The notes below the pieces were generated by a model. That model was not told the origin of the DNA. It did no database searches and saw only the letters and a list, made by a program, of their open reading frames with translations. DNA of 10,608 nt, from positions 1 through 10,608 of the forward strand of contig DFJS01000087.1 of the NCBI GenBank assembly GCA_002373165.1, in the 5' to 3' direction. Position 1 is the stretch's first letter, and every line of letters begins with the position of its first letter. This document shows positions 1 through 7,012 of the stretch, piece after piece. The stretch comes from Ruminococcus sp. UBA3665 (lineage in GTDB: Bacteria; Bacillota; Clostridia; Oscillospirales; Ruminococcaceae). The translations under genes and the position numbers were made by a program.

Positions 1-1406
1 CCATTCAGGGAAATGACCGGAATATCGTCATCGGCGTACAGAACGTGGACGAGCAGAAACGGAAAGAACTGGAAGCAGAAGCAGAAAAACGGACTTATTC
101 CGAAATTGCAGAATCCCTTGCCAGCCGCTACGAAGTAATCTATTATGTAAATACCGAAACAAACGAGTATACACGCTACAGCGCAAGCGAACAATATGCA
201 AGGCTCGGCACAACTCAGCAGGGAACGGATTTTTTTGCCGATTCTGCCGAAGATATCCGGAAATATATCCACCCGGAAGATAAAGATCGCGTTCTTGCAG
301 AAATGCAGAAAGAAAGAATGCTGGCAAATCTTCAGAAAGAAGATTCTGTTACGTTGCGGTACCGTCAGCTTCTGGACGGAAGGCAGCAGTATATGGCTAT
401 GCGCATTATCCAGCCCAAAAACAAAACCGGACGGATTGTCGTGGGCGTATATAATACAGATGCCCAGGTTCGCCATGAACAGAATATGGAAGAACAAAAG
501 CGTACATTCAGCGATATTTCTACAGCCCTCGCACAGCGTTACGAGATTATTTATCATGTCAATATTATAACAGATGAATATTCTGAATATACTACAAACG
601 AAAAATATGGAAAACTGGAATCCGGCGAAAAAGGAAAGAATTTTTTTGAAGAAACACAGCGGCGCATGAAAGTTGAAATTTATCCGGATGATTTTCCCAT
701 GATGGCGGCTGCTATGCAAAAGGAAAATCTTATGAAAAGACTTTCGGCATATGGCAAGACGGTTTTTAATTACAGACTCATGATAGAAGACAGGCCTCAG
801 TATGTCTCTTTGTATATCGTCCGCCCAAAAGAAGATTCGGAACATATTATTATTGCACTTGCCAATGTGGACGAAACCAAACGGATGGAACTCGCTTATC
901 AGGCCGCCGTGGATATGGCAAACCGCGATGTCCTGACAGGCGTGAAAAATAAACGCGCTTATGTACAGCTGGAATTTGAACTGGACGAACAGATTAAAAA
1001 TAAAGAAAATCAGGAATTTGCTATTGTAATATGCGATGTCAACGGGCTGAAACAGGTCAATGATACACTGGGACACAAGGCCGGAGATGCTTTTATTCAG
1101 AAAGCAAGTTCTGTCATCTGCAATATTTTCAAGCACAGCCCCGTTTTCCGGATTGGCGGAGACGAATTCGCTGTAGTCCTCAAAGGCCATGACTTTCTTG
1201 ACAGAACAGGGTTAATGCAGCAGCTCCGCACAGTTCTGACAGAACAGAAACAAAATGAACAGGAAATGATTCTTCTTGCCTCCGGAATTTCAGAATTTCA
1301 TCCGGAAAAGGATATCCGCGTGCAGGATGTATTTGAACGAGCCGATTCGCGCATGTATCAGGATAAAAAGAAATGTAAGGCGCAGTCAGAATGCAGCAAA
1401 ATATAA
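1..1406 (+). CDS. Diguanylate cyclase (GGDEF) with tandem PAS-like modules, 5' partial
   Basis: The enzyme is predicted to make cyclic di-GMP from two GTP. The reading frame is open to the left edge (first full codon at base 3), so the GTG at 45 is internal and the N-terminus is missing. About 467 residues are visible. Two consecutive modules of roughly 125 residues resemble each other (YSEIAESLASRYEVIYYVN and FSDISTALAQRYEIIYHVN begin them; each later has an IxPxD-type motif and ends in a V(Y/A)N(T/V)D strand). The first visible residues (IVIGVQNVDEQKR) match the end of a third, upstream copy. These look like PAS-type sensor modules. The GGDEF domain follows: DVLTGVKNKRA entry, DVNGLKQVND metal/substrate region, and an intact RIGGDEF at bases 1149-1169. 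The RxxD inhibitory site normally five residues before GGDEF is absent (FKHS there), so product inhibition is probably weak. No membrane segment is visible. The ligand sensed is unknown. Confidence 0.93.
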   Translation, partial: IQGNDRNIVIGVQNVDEQKRKELEAEAEKRTYSEIAESLASRYEVIYYVNTETNEYTRYSASEQYARLGTTQQGTDFFADSAEDIRKYIHPEDKDRVLAEMQKERMLANLQKEDSVTLRYRQLLDGRQQYMAMRIIQPKNKTGRIVVGVYNTDAQVRHEQNMEEQKRTFSDISTALAQRYEIIYHVNIITDEYSEYTTNEKYGKLESGEKGKNFFEETQRRMKVEIYPDDFPMMAAAMQKENLMKRLSAYGKTVFNYRLMIEDRPQYVSLYIVRPKEDSEHIIIALANVDETKRMELAYQAAVDMANRDVLTGVKNKRAYVQLEFELDEQIKNKENQEFAIVICDVNGLKQVNDTLGHKAGDAFIQKASSVICNIFKHSPVFRIGGDEFAVVLKGHDFLDRTGLMQQLRTVLTEQKQNEQEMILLASGISEFHPEKDIRVQDVFERADSRMYQDKKKCKAQSECSKI

Positions 1407-1414
1407 ATTTTTTT

Positions 1415-1441
1415 CGGCCAGCTGTTCCTGGCCGTTTTATT
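1415..1441 (+). terminator. Rho-independent terminator after the diguanylate cyclase gene
   Basis: A perfect 7-bp stem, CGGCCAG (1415-1421) with CTGGCCG (1428-1434), encloses a 6-base loop and is followed by TTTTATTAT. It lies 8 bases after the cyclase stop codon. It separates the cyclase transcript from the downstream five-gene unit. Confidence 0.85.
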
Positions 1442-1528
1442 ATATCGGCTGCTCTGAAAACAGCATGTGAACTGCAAATCTGATTGTATTAATTCTATGA
1501 ACAAAAGCTGAATTTTCCGCCGATGATA

Positions 1529-1557
1529 TTGACTTTTCCAGTAAAGAAATGTATAAT
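1529..1557 (+). promoter_or_regulatory. Sigma-A-type promoter for the five-gene unit
   Basis: A -35 box TTGACT (1529-1534) and a perfect -10 box TATAAT (1552-1557) are separated by exactly 17 bp, close to the vegetative consensus. Transcription would begin near 1564, giving a leader of about 50 bases before the ATG at 1617. The rest of the 1407-1616 gap holds only the upstream terminator and this promoter with its leader. I see no clear operator or riboswitch. The strength of the match suggests substantial basal expression unless a repressor acts. Confidence 0.75.
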
Positions 1558-1601
1558 AATACTGTCAAATATGTTTGCTCTGTGACAATTTCGCAAAACA
1601 G

Positions 1602-1607
1602 AAAGGA
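1602..1607 (+). promoter_or_regulatory. Ribosome binding site fixing the M48 peptidase start
   Basis: AAAGGA lies 9 bases before the ATG at 1617. A longer in-frame start, the TTG at 1575, has no such site and would fall within about 12 bases of the predicted transcription start, so the ATG is preferred. Confidence 0.6.
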
Positions 1608-1616
1608 TTGCCGTTC

Positions 1617-2546
1617 ATGGAAAAAATGAGGATAACTTGTCCGGATTTTAGTATTTTAAATCAGCCGGAAATCATTCCGGGAAAGAAAAATATAAAAGAT
1701 TATGCCCATCCGATTGATAAAAAAATTATTCAGATGCTGTCAATTCCGGTAGCTTCTACAGTATTTAAATCTATTGTCGATATGAGTGCCGATGCCTATT
1801 TTGGTCAGGTGATTGCCGGCGGCATCCCTGTCGATGAAAAAACATATCCCGAACTTAACAGGATTGTTCTGCATTGTGTGCAGACACTCGGAATTAAAAG
1901 ACCCTATGTGATTATTTCCGGTTCTCTGGATATGAATGCCTATACCGTCGGAAACGAAGAAGAGCCTTATGTTGTGCTGGGCGGTATGCTTGTAAAAGCA
2001 ATGACTCCGGAACAGCTGACTTTCGTCATCGGGCATGAATGCGGACATATTGCAATGGAACATCTGACTTATCATATTGCCGCCGAAATGATCAGTAAAT
2101 TTGGCATTAAATATTTCGGACTGGCCGCTGCTGCACTGGATGCCGCATTAAGCGGCGTGAATCTGGCACTGAAAGCCTGGAGCAGACGTTCCGAAATTAC
2201 AGCTGACCGTGCCGGACTGCTGTGCGCCGGAAATCTGGATATCGCTAAAAAATCACTGGTGCAGATTCAGGCCGGATTTACAGATATTTCTTCTGTTGAT
2301 ATCGAGGATTATATCCAGAAATGCAACCGTTTCCGGAAAGGCGGCATTCTCAGAAAAGTCGGGGAATATCAGGCATCACATCCCCTGATTGTGAAACGTC
2401 TGGAAGCTCTGGAGCTTTTTGCAAAAAGTCAGGTTTATTGTGAAATTATGGGAGAACAACTTTCTGCTGACAGCCTGAATCAGAAACAGCTGGCGGCAGA
2501 AACAGAAAAGATTCTGGCAGTATTATCCCTGAAAGGAAAGGAATGA
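1617..2546 (+). CDS. M48-family zinc metallopeptidase, probably cytoplasmic
   Basis: This is a predicted zinc-dependent endopeptidase of 309 residues (first gene of the unit). The zinc/catalytic motif HECGH is at residues 140-144 (H140, E141, H144). The third ligand sits in the M48-type motif SRRSEITADRAG (E193 with D197 four residues later). The typical C-terminal SHPLIVKRLEAL segment (His 255) is also present, so all key residues are there. Unlike HtpX, OMA1 and many other M48 enzymes, it has no signal peptide and no convincing transmembrane helix. The only hydrophobic stretch is a short Ala-rich helix at about residues 165-185, just after the active site. The last bases overlap the next start codon (ATGA), which suggests translational coupling to the helical protein downstream. 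The substrate is unknown; the dynamin-like neighbours are plausible candidates by context only. The family call is secure and the role is not. Confidence 0.92.
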   Translation: MEKMRITCPDFSILNQPEIIPGKKNIKDYAHPIDKKIIQMLSIPVASTVFKSIVDMSADAYFGQVIAGGIPVDEKTYPELNRIVLHCVQTLGIKRPYVIISGSLDMNAYTVGNEEEPYVVLGGMLVKAMTPEQLTFVIGHECGHIAMEHLTYHIAAEMISKFGIKYFGLAAAALDAALSGVNLALKAWSRRSEITADRAGLLCAGNLDIAKKSLVQIQAGFTDISSVDIEDYIQKCNRFRKGGILRKVGEYQASHPLIVKRLEALELFAKSQVYCEIMGEQLSADSLNQKQLAAETEKILAVLSLKGKE

Positions 2547-4246
2547 GAAAATTTATGCATTATGATATAATACAGCTGATCGATCGCATTGAAAAAATAC
2601 TCGCGCCGCTGGAAGATAAAATGCTGTCAGAATCTGTCATGACAGCAAAAGAAAACCTGAATTCTGAACAGATTCCGTCTGCTTTGCTTGTCAGCTTTTC
2701 TTTGGATATGTGGCGGCTTCTGATCATTGCATCACAAGTCTGCGGCTGGCATCCGGAAGAGAATCTGAAGAATTTTTTCAGGCATACTGTGTTTCTGTCT
2801 CTGGAATATGATGATGAAGTACAGCTGTATCATAGGATTGACGGCACAGCCGAACCTGTCGGAAATAAAACAGACGAACCGGAATTGCTGCTTACGCTCC
2901 CATGCAGCTTTCTGAAAAAAAGCAGACTGCTTCTCTGCGGAAATCCCGATGCTGTTTCTGACTGGAAAACAATTCTTTCTCAGCAGGATGCCGTATGCCT
3001 GATTACCAATGCAGTCGCTGCAATGAATCTGTATGAAAAAAACTGGATTGCCCAGACATGGCTTCCGTTTGCAGATCAGGAAAGCAGTATGATTTATATC
3101 GCAGAGCTGGATAAACTGAATGCCGATGAGGAAGACGAAGCACGGCAGGTAAGCGATTCTGTCAGGAATACTGTAAAACGCATTCATGTGAAACTGCAAA
3201 TTGCAGAAAAAATACAGCAAATTCCTGATTTTCTGCATCAGGTTTTCAGGCAGGAAGAAGAAACACTCCGTGTCAGACGCAGTCAGCATATCCTGAAAAA
3301 CTGCCTGGCCGAAATTGACAGACGGCTTGCAGAACTTTGCAAAATAAAAAATGAAGATATTCATCAGCTGGAAGAGGCTGTGAAACAGTTTTCGGCTGTA
3401 CAGGAAAAAATCAAAACTGCCGGACAGGTTGCGGCAGATATCGTTCTTTGCAATGCTTTTGTAGAAATCCGTTCCAATCTTCTGGAAAGCATCCGCGCTT
3501 ATAATTCTGATATGAAAAAACATATCCGGGAAAAAATAATCTCCTGTTCCAATGAGGAACTGGATGATATAGCAGAAACACTGACGAAATATATCCGGGT
3601 ATGCTGGGGATATTATATTGCAGAAGCTGACAGAATCATCGCGGAAAATATAGAACAGACGATGGAAATGCTGATAAAACAGTTCGATCAGGATATTGCC
3701 CGCATGTATGCCGATGTGGATAAAACAACTCTGAACGTCATAGAAAATATGCCTCCGGCTGTGCTCCTGCATCAGACAGAAAAATACTGGATTACAGATG
3801 AAGTACAGTGGATTCGCACGAAAGAAAGCCCTGTGGAACGGCTGAGAAAAAATACAAGAAATATTTTGCTTTTGTCAGTACCGTGTATTATTGTCAATCC
3901 TGCATTCGGAGCCGCCGTCTTTGCAGGCGTTTCCCTGTTTTCTCACCAGTATCAGAAATTCGCCGCCAGACAGTACAGAGAGCTTCTGTTAAAAGAAATA
4001 GAAACTGTCTGCTCTTCCTATTGCAGTCAGATTGCAGAACAGATGGAAGAAGCACTGAAATCATCCGAGGAAGAAAGCTGTGTCAATATTCGCATACTTT
4101 ACGAAAATCTGGCGAATTATATCGTTTCCGGACTGAAAGAAAAAATTCGTCAGCAGGAAAAAACAGCCCGGCATCAGGAAATAATTCAGAATATCCGGGA
4201 GCAGGATATGCCTGAATGGAACAGCTTGCTGAAAGCTGAATTATAA
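2543..4246 (+). CDS. Helical membrane-associating protein, probable degenerate dynamin-like partner
   Basis: The protein has 567 residues, and I recognise no named family with confidence. Its architecture parallels the true dynamin-like GTPase encoded next. Residues 149-156 (DAVCLITN) and 183-193 (MIYIAELDKLN) align well with NAVVYLIN and IFFIINRINQL of that neighbour, the strands and helix around the G4 motif. No P-loop GxxxxGK(S/T) is present anywhere, and the G3 DxPG position reads GNPD (133-136). It is therefore unlikely to hydrolyse GTP. A long charged helical, probably coiled-coil region covers about 200-435. A hydrophobic segment follows at 440-466 (ILLLSVPCIIVNPAFGAAVF), then more amphipathic helix to the end, resembling a dynamin stalk with membrane paddle. 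The start overlaps the peptidase stop by 4 bases and is preceded by AAAGGA 5 bases upstream. Bacterial dynamins often occur as unequal tandem pairs, which favours the partner interpretation. A coiled-coil membrane tether is the alternative. Confidence 0.75.
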   Translation: MRKFMHYDIIQLIDRIEKILAPLEDKMLSESVMTAKENLNSEQIPSALLVSFSLDMWRLLIIASQVCGWHPEENLKNFFRHTVFLSLEYDDEVQLYHRIDGTAEPVGNKTDEPELLLTLPCSFLKKSRLLLCGNPDAVSDWKTILSQQDAVCLITNAVAAMNLYEKNWIAQTWLPFADQESSMIYIAELDKLNADEEDEARQVSDSVRNTVKRIHVKLQIAEKIQQIPDFLHQVFRQEEETLRVRRSQHILKNCLAEIDRRLAELCKIKNEDIHQLEEAVKQFSAVQEKIKTAGQVAADIVLCNAFVEIRSNLLESIRAYNSDMKKHIREKIISCSNEELDDIAETLTKYIRVCWGYYIAEADRIIAENIEQTMEMLIKQFDQDIARMYADVDKTTLNVIENMPPAVLLHQTEKYWITDEVQWIRTKESPVERLRKNTRNILLLSVPCIIVNPAFGAAVFAGVSLFSHQYQKFAARQYRELLLKEIETVCSSYCSQIAEQMEEALKSSEEESCVNIRILYENLANYIVSGLKEKIRQQEKTARHQEIIQNIREQDMPEWNSLLKAEL

Positions 4247-4271
4247 ATTAATTTTATCAGGAGGAAAAGCT

Positions 4272-6431
4272 ATGTCAGGCGATTATAAAAATACTGTCGA
4301 ATTTTCAAGCAAAATGATGTCCGGTATGGAACATTGCGCAGAACTGGTAGGCGTAAAAAATGAAAATGCAAAAATGCAGTACGGATTCGTTCCCGGTATG
4401 GGGATGAGTTTGCAGTCAGAATCTATTCAGAAACAGCTTGCTTCTATGCGCGAGGGCGTTTTTTCTGTTATGTTTACCGGCGGATTCAGTGCCGGAAAAT
4501 CTACTGTGATCAATGCTCTGCTTCACAGAGATGTGCTCCGGAGAAGCATCAATGCAGAAACGGCCATCGTGACAAAAATCATGTTTAATAAAAATCCCGA
4601 AGAAGCCGTAATTGTGAAAAAAGAAACGCTGAACGGAGAACCCGTGAAGGAAACTATGCCTATCCGGGATTTCTTTCAGGAATACCGTGTGGATCAGGAA
4701 GATGAAAGCAAATTCAGCCGTTCGGTAGAATATGCCGCTCTGCATCTGGAAAATAAAGGCGTGGGCGGCGGAATGGTACAGGTGATCGATTCCCCCGGTA
4801 CTTCCAATTCCCAGGAAGATACTTTGATGTCAAGAACTTTTCTGAAGCAGGCAAATGCCGTTGTTTATCTGATTAATGCAATGATGCCTTTCACTCAGGA
4901 AGATAAAGAATATATCGGGGAACATTACGAGGGAAAACATTTTAAAAATATTTTCTTTATTATAAATCGCATCAATCAGCTGGAAGAAAACGATGCAGAG
5001 GATGTCAAAGAAAGTACCCGTTTCCATCTGGAGGATGTCTTCACGGACGAAAACGGCAGTTTTGATGAAGAACTCTATCGAAAAAGAGTGTTTTTTGTCA
5101 ATGCGCTGGATGCTTTAAGAGCACGTGACAGTTCCCTCAGAGAAAAACATCCGGAATATGCTCAGATTGCTATTGATGCAACAGGAATTCCGGAATTTGA
5201 AGCCGCTCTCGAAGCGTTCCTGACAGACGACGGAAGAGACAGGGCGGCTTTCCAGACTTATCTTCCCCAGCTTCTGCATACGTATACCGGAGCTTATCAT
5301 GAATATCAAAAACAGATTGATTTTGACAAAGCCAATATTGCAGAACTGGAAAACAGCAGAAAAAAAATCGACAGAAGTACAGAACAGATGAACGCTATTT
5401 ATGCCGGAATCAATCTGTGCTGTATCCAGTGCGTACAGGGCGTGAATGATGACATTTCACGGGCTTATGACAATATGGTGAGAAATGTCGATGCCAACTG
5501 GAATGCATATTTTTCAAACCTGAAACCGCCTGTCAAATTAAAAGCTTCTGAAATTGCCGGCATCGCAGGCGTTGCGGCAAAGGCAAAATTTACTGTCAAT
5601 GAAGCCAAAAAAAGAAAAGTCGAAAAAAGCTATGATAACTATACAGAACAGGTGCAGAAAGTCATCAAAGAATATCTGAATTCTGAAATTCAAAAAATGA
5701 ATGCCGAAATAAATACTAATTTTGAAACACGCCTGATGACACTCTCCAAGCAGCTGGAAATTTATTCCAAACAGATTGATACACTGAGTATTCCCATTTC
5801 ATGGGAAGAAATTCTTCAGAAAATGACAGAAGCTGTTCCGATTTCTCCCGAAACAGGAGGAGGAAAAATAAATGCCTCTATGTTTCAGGTTTTAATCGGC
5901 ATTCTGGCACTTGACCCGGAGACAGTTGTCGGCGGTTTTGGCGGAAACAAGAGCAATATCAGCGTAATGATGGAAACTCTGGGAAAAACATTATTTGAAA
6001 TTATCGCATTGTACAGCGTGGGATGGCCTATCGGTCTTGCCATGCTGGGTATGCGTGTCATTCTTTCTGTTTTCCAGGTGGGAAGAAATGCCGATACCAT
6101 CACGCAGGAAATGCTTAATTCTATGCGTGAGGGAACTGTCAGCGCGTTATATGCCCGTAAAAATGAAATGATGATGGAAACAGAAAAATCTTTGCAGGCA
6201 CTGATCAAGGGCGGCGAAATCATGACTGGGTCAATCCAGCAAATTATTGACGATTATGCTGCAAAACTGAATCAGGCAATTGAAAATCTGAAATCCGGAA
6301 CTTCTAAAGCAGAAGAGGAAGAAAAACGCATGGGTCAGGTAATGGATGAACTGTTTAAAACTGTCAATGAACTGAATATCATGCTGAACGGAAAAGCTCT
6401 GGAAAGAAATTTGCTGGAAATGGCCTGCTGA
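4272..6431 (+). CDS. Bacterial dynamin-like GTPase
   Basis: This is a large GTPase of the dynamin superfamily (719 residues), predicted to bind, tether or remodel membranes using GTP hydrolysis. G1, the P-loop, is GGFSAGKST (residues 70-78: G70, G75, K76, S77). The G2 threonine is T98 in NAETAIVTK. G3 is DSPG (173-176). The G4 position reads NRIN (232-235), where T/NKxD is normal; the Asp that gives guanine specificity is replaced by Asn 235. A long helical region (about 340-520) forms the likely stalk. A hydrophobic, glycine-containing stretch at 572-603 (including GWPIGLAMLGMRVILSVF) is the probable membrane paddle, and a charged C-terminal helix follows. There is no signal peptide, so it should act at the inner face of the membrane. 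CCIQC (383-387) is an odd cysteine cluster in the stalk. AGGAGG at 4259-4264, 7 bases from the ATG, supports the start. It lies 25 bases after the degenerate partner gene and is probably co-transcribed with it. The family call is very secure; the cellular role is unknown. Confidence 0.93.
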   Translation: MSGDYKNTVEFSSKMMSGMEHCAELVGVKNENAKMQYGFVPGMGMSLQSESIQKQLASMREGVFSVMFTGGFSAGKSTVINALLHRDVLRRSINAETAIVTKIMFNKNPEEAVIVKKETLNGEPVKETMPIRDFFQEYRVDQEDESKFSRSVEYAALHLENKGVGGGMVQVIDSPGTSNSQEDTLMSRTFLKQANAVVYLINAMMPFTQEDKEYIGEHYEGKHFKNIFFIINRINQLEENDAEDVKESTRFHLEDVFTDENGSFDEELYRKRVFFVNALDALRARDSSLREKHPEYAQIAIDATGIPEFEAALEAFLTDDGRDRAAFQTYLPQLLHTYTGAYHEYQKQIDFDKANIAELENSRKKIDRSTEQMNAIYAGINLCCIQCVQGVNDDISRAYDNMVRNVDANWNAYFSNLKPPVKLKASEIAGIAGVAAKAKFTVNEAKKRKVEKSYDNYTEQVQKVIKEYLNSEIQKMNAEINTNFETRLMTLSKQLEIYSKQIDTLSIPISWEEILQKMTEAVPISPETGGGKINASMFQVLIGILALDPETVVGGFGGNKSNISVMMETLGKTLFEIIALYSVGWPIGLAMLGMRVILSVFQVGRNADTITQEMLNSMREGTVSALYARKNEMMMETEKSLQALIKGGEIMTGSIQQIIDDYAAKLNQAIENLKSGTSKAEEEEKRMGQVMDELFKTVNELNIMLNGKALERNLLEMAC

Positions 6432-6478
6432 TTCGCAAAAATAACATCGATACTTAAACAATCGGCAGGAGGCATGTT

Positions 6479-6988
6479 ATGTATAGAGAAGCATTCAAGA
6501 GACAATGGGAAAATCTGACGGCAAATTTTCAGGTGGAATTTGATAAAAAACCTCCTCAGTTGATTACGGCTGATGATATGAACCGATGGTATCGGACAAA
6601 TTCTTTTCAATGGAGCAGCATATCCGCTGTGGAAGCACAGCAGCTGCAACAGCAGAAAAATAAAGAATTTATCACAGCACTGCGAAAAACAATCGAGCAT
6701 TTTTCTTTTCAGAGTGCAGAGTTTACAGTTTCTGTTCCGATATGGGGCGGCATTGCTGCCGGAATCTGTGCCGGAACAGCTGTCGGCATATTGCTTCCGG
6801 TTACAATGATTTTTTCTGTTCTGTCAGGCATTGCAGGCGGTGCCGTGGTCTGCTGTGTTTGTCAGATTTTTGTCATCCGGACTGCCAGACAGAAACAAAA
6901 AGAAGAAGAAAAACAATTCTATGCCAATCAGTTAAAACAATATGAAAACGTTCTGATGCAGGTATTTGATCAGTATCATATTGATTGA
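6479..6988 (+). CDS. Small protein with two-helix membrane hairpin
   Basis: This 169-residue protein is of no family I recognise. The N-terminal 80 residues are hydrophilic and helical, with a Gln-rich stretch (EAQQLQQQ, 52-59). Two hydrophobic segments follow back to back: about 84-108, with small residues (GGIAAGICAGTAVGIL), and about 109-133. The C-terminal tail (134-169) is strongly charged, with RQKQKEEEKQ. Having two adjacent helices, both ends should lie on the same side, and the basic residue R134 after helix 2 suggests the cytoplasm. The Gly/Ala small-residue pattern favours tight helix packing or oligomerisation. C125, C126 and C128 lie in the second helix. AGGAGG (6467-6472) sits 6 bases before the ATG. 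It follows the dynamin gene by 47 bases and may act as its membrane receptor, anchor or regulator; that role is inferred from position only. Confidence 0.85.
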   Translation: MYREAFKRQWENLTANFQVEFDKKPPQLITADDMNRWYRTNSFQWSSISAVEAQQLQQQKNKEFITALRKTIEHFSFQSAEFTVSVPIWGGIAAGICAGTAVGILLPVTMIFSVLSGIAGGAVVCCVCQIFVIRTARQKQKEEEKQFYANQLKQYENVLMQVFDQYHID

Positions 6989-7001
6989 TGATAACAGAAT
7001 C

Positions 7002-7007
7002 AGGTGA
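7002..7007 (+). promoter_or_regulatory. Ribosome binding site fixing the BtpA-family start
   Basis: AGGTGA lies 5 bases before the ATG at 7013. A GTG at 7004 is in frame three codons earlier, but it sits inside this site and has no good site of its own. The ATG is also where similarity to the family begins. Confidence 0.6.
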
Positions 7008-7012
7008 GAAAA

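Noticed and set aside
45..47. GTG as the start of the cyclase gene
   Set aside because: The frame stays open to base 3 and the residues before it (IVIGVQN) match the end of the repeated sensor module, so the gene continues to the left of the window.
1574..1597. Imperfect inverted repeat TTTGC...GCAAA in the leader of the M48 gene
   Set aside because: Five base pairs around a 14-base loop is expected by chance; no operator or riboswitch can be claimed.
1575..1616. TTG-started 14-residue extension of the M48 peptidase
   Set aside because: It has no ribosome binding site and would lie almost at the predicted transcription start; the ATG at 1617 has AAAGGA at good spacing.
2732..3772. Minus-strand open frame of about 346 codons inside the helical protein gene
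   Set aside because: It is rich in Phe, Cys, Ile and His, as expected from reading Glu/Lys/Ala-rich coding DNA backwards, and has no recognisable domain. The plus-strand frame has proper signals and overlaps its neighbour as an operon gene should.
4222..4238. Hairpin CAGCTT/AAGCTG at the end of the degenerate dynamin gene
   Set aside because: The 6-bp stem is inside the coding end and is followed by mixed A/T sequence, not a T-run; too weak to call a terminator within the operon.
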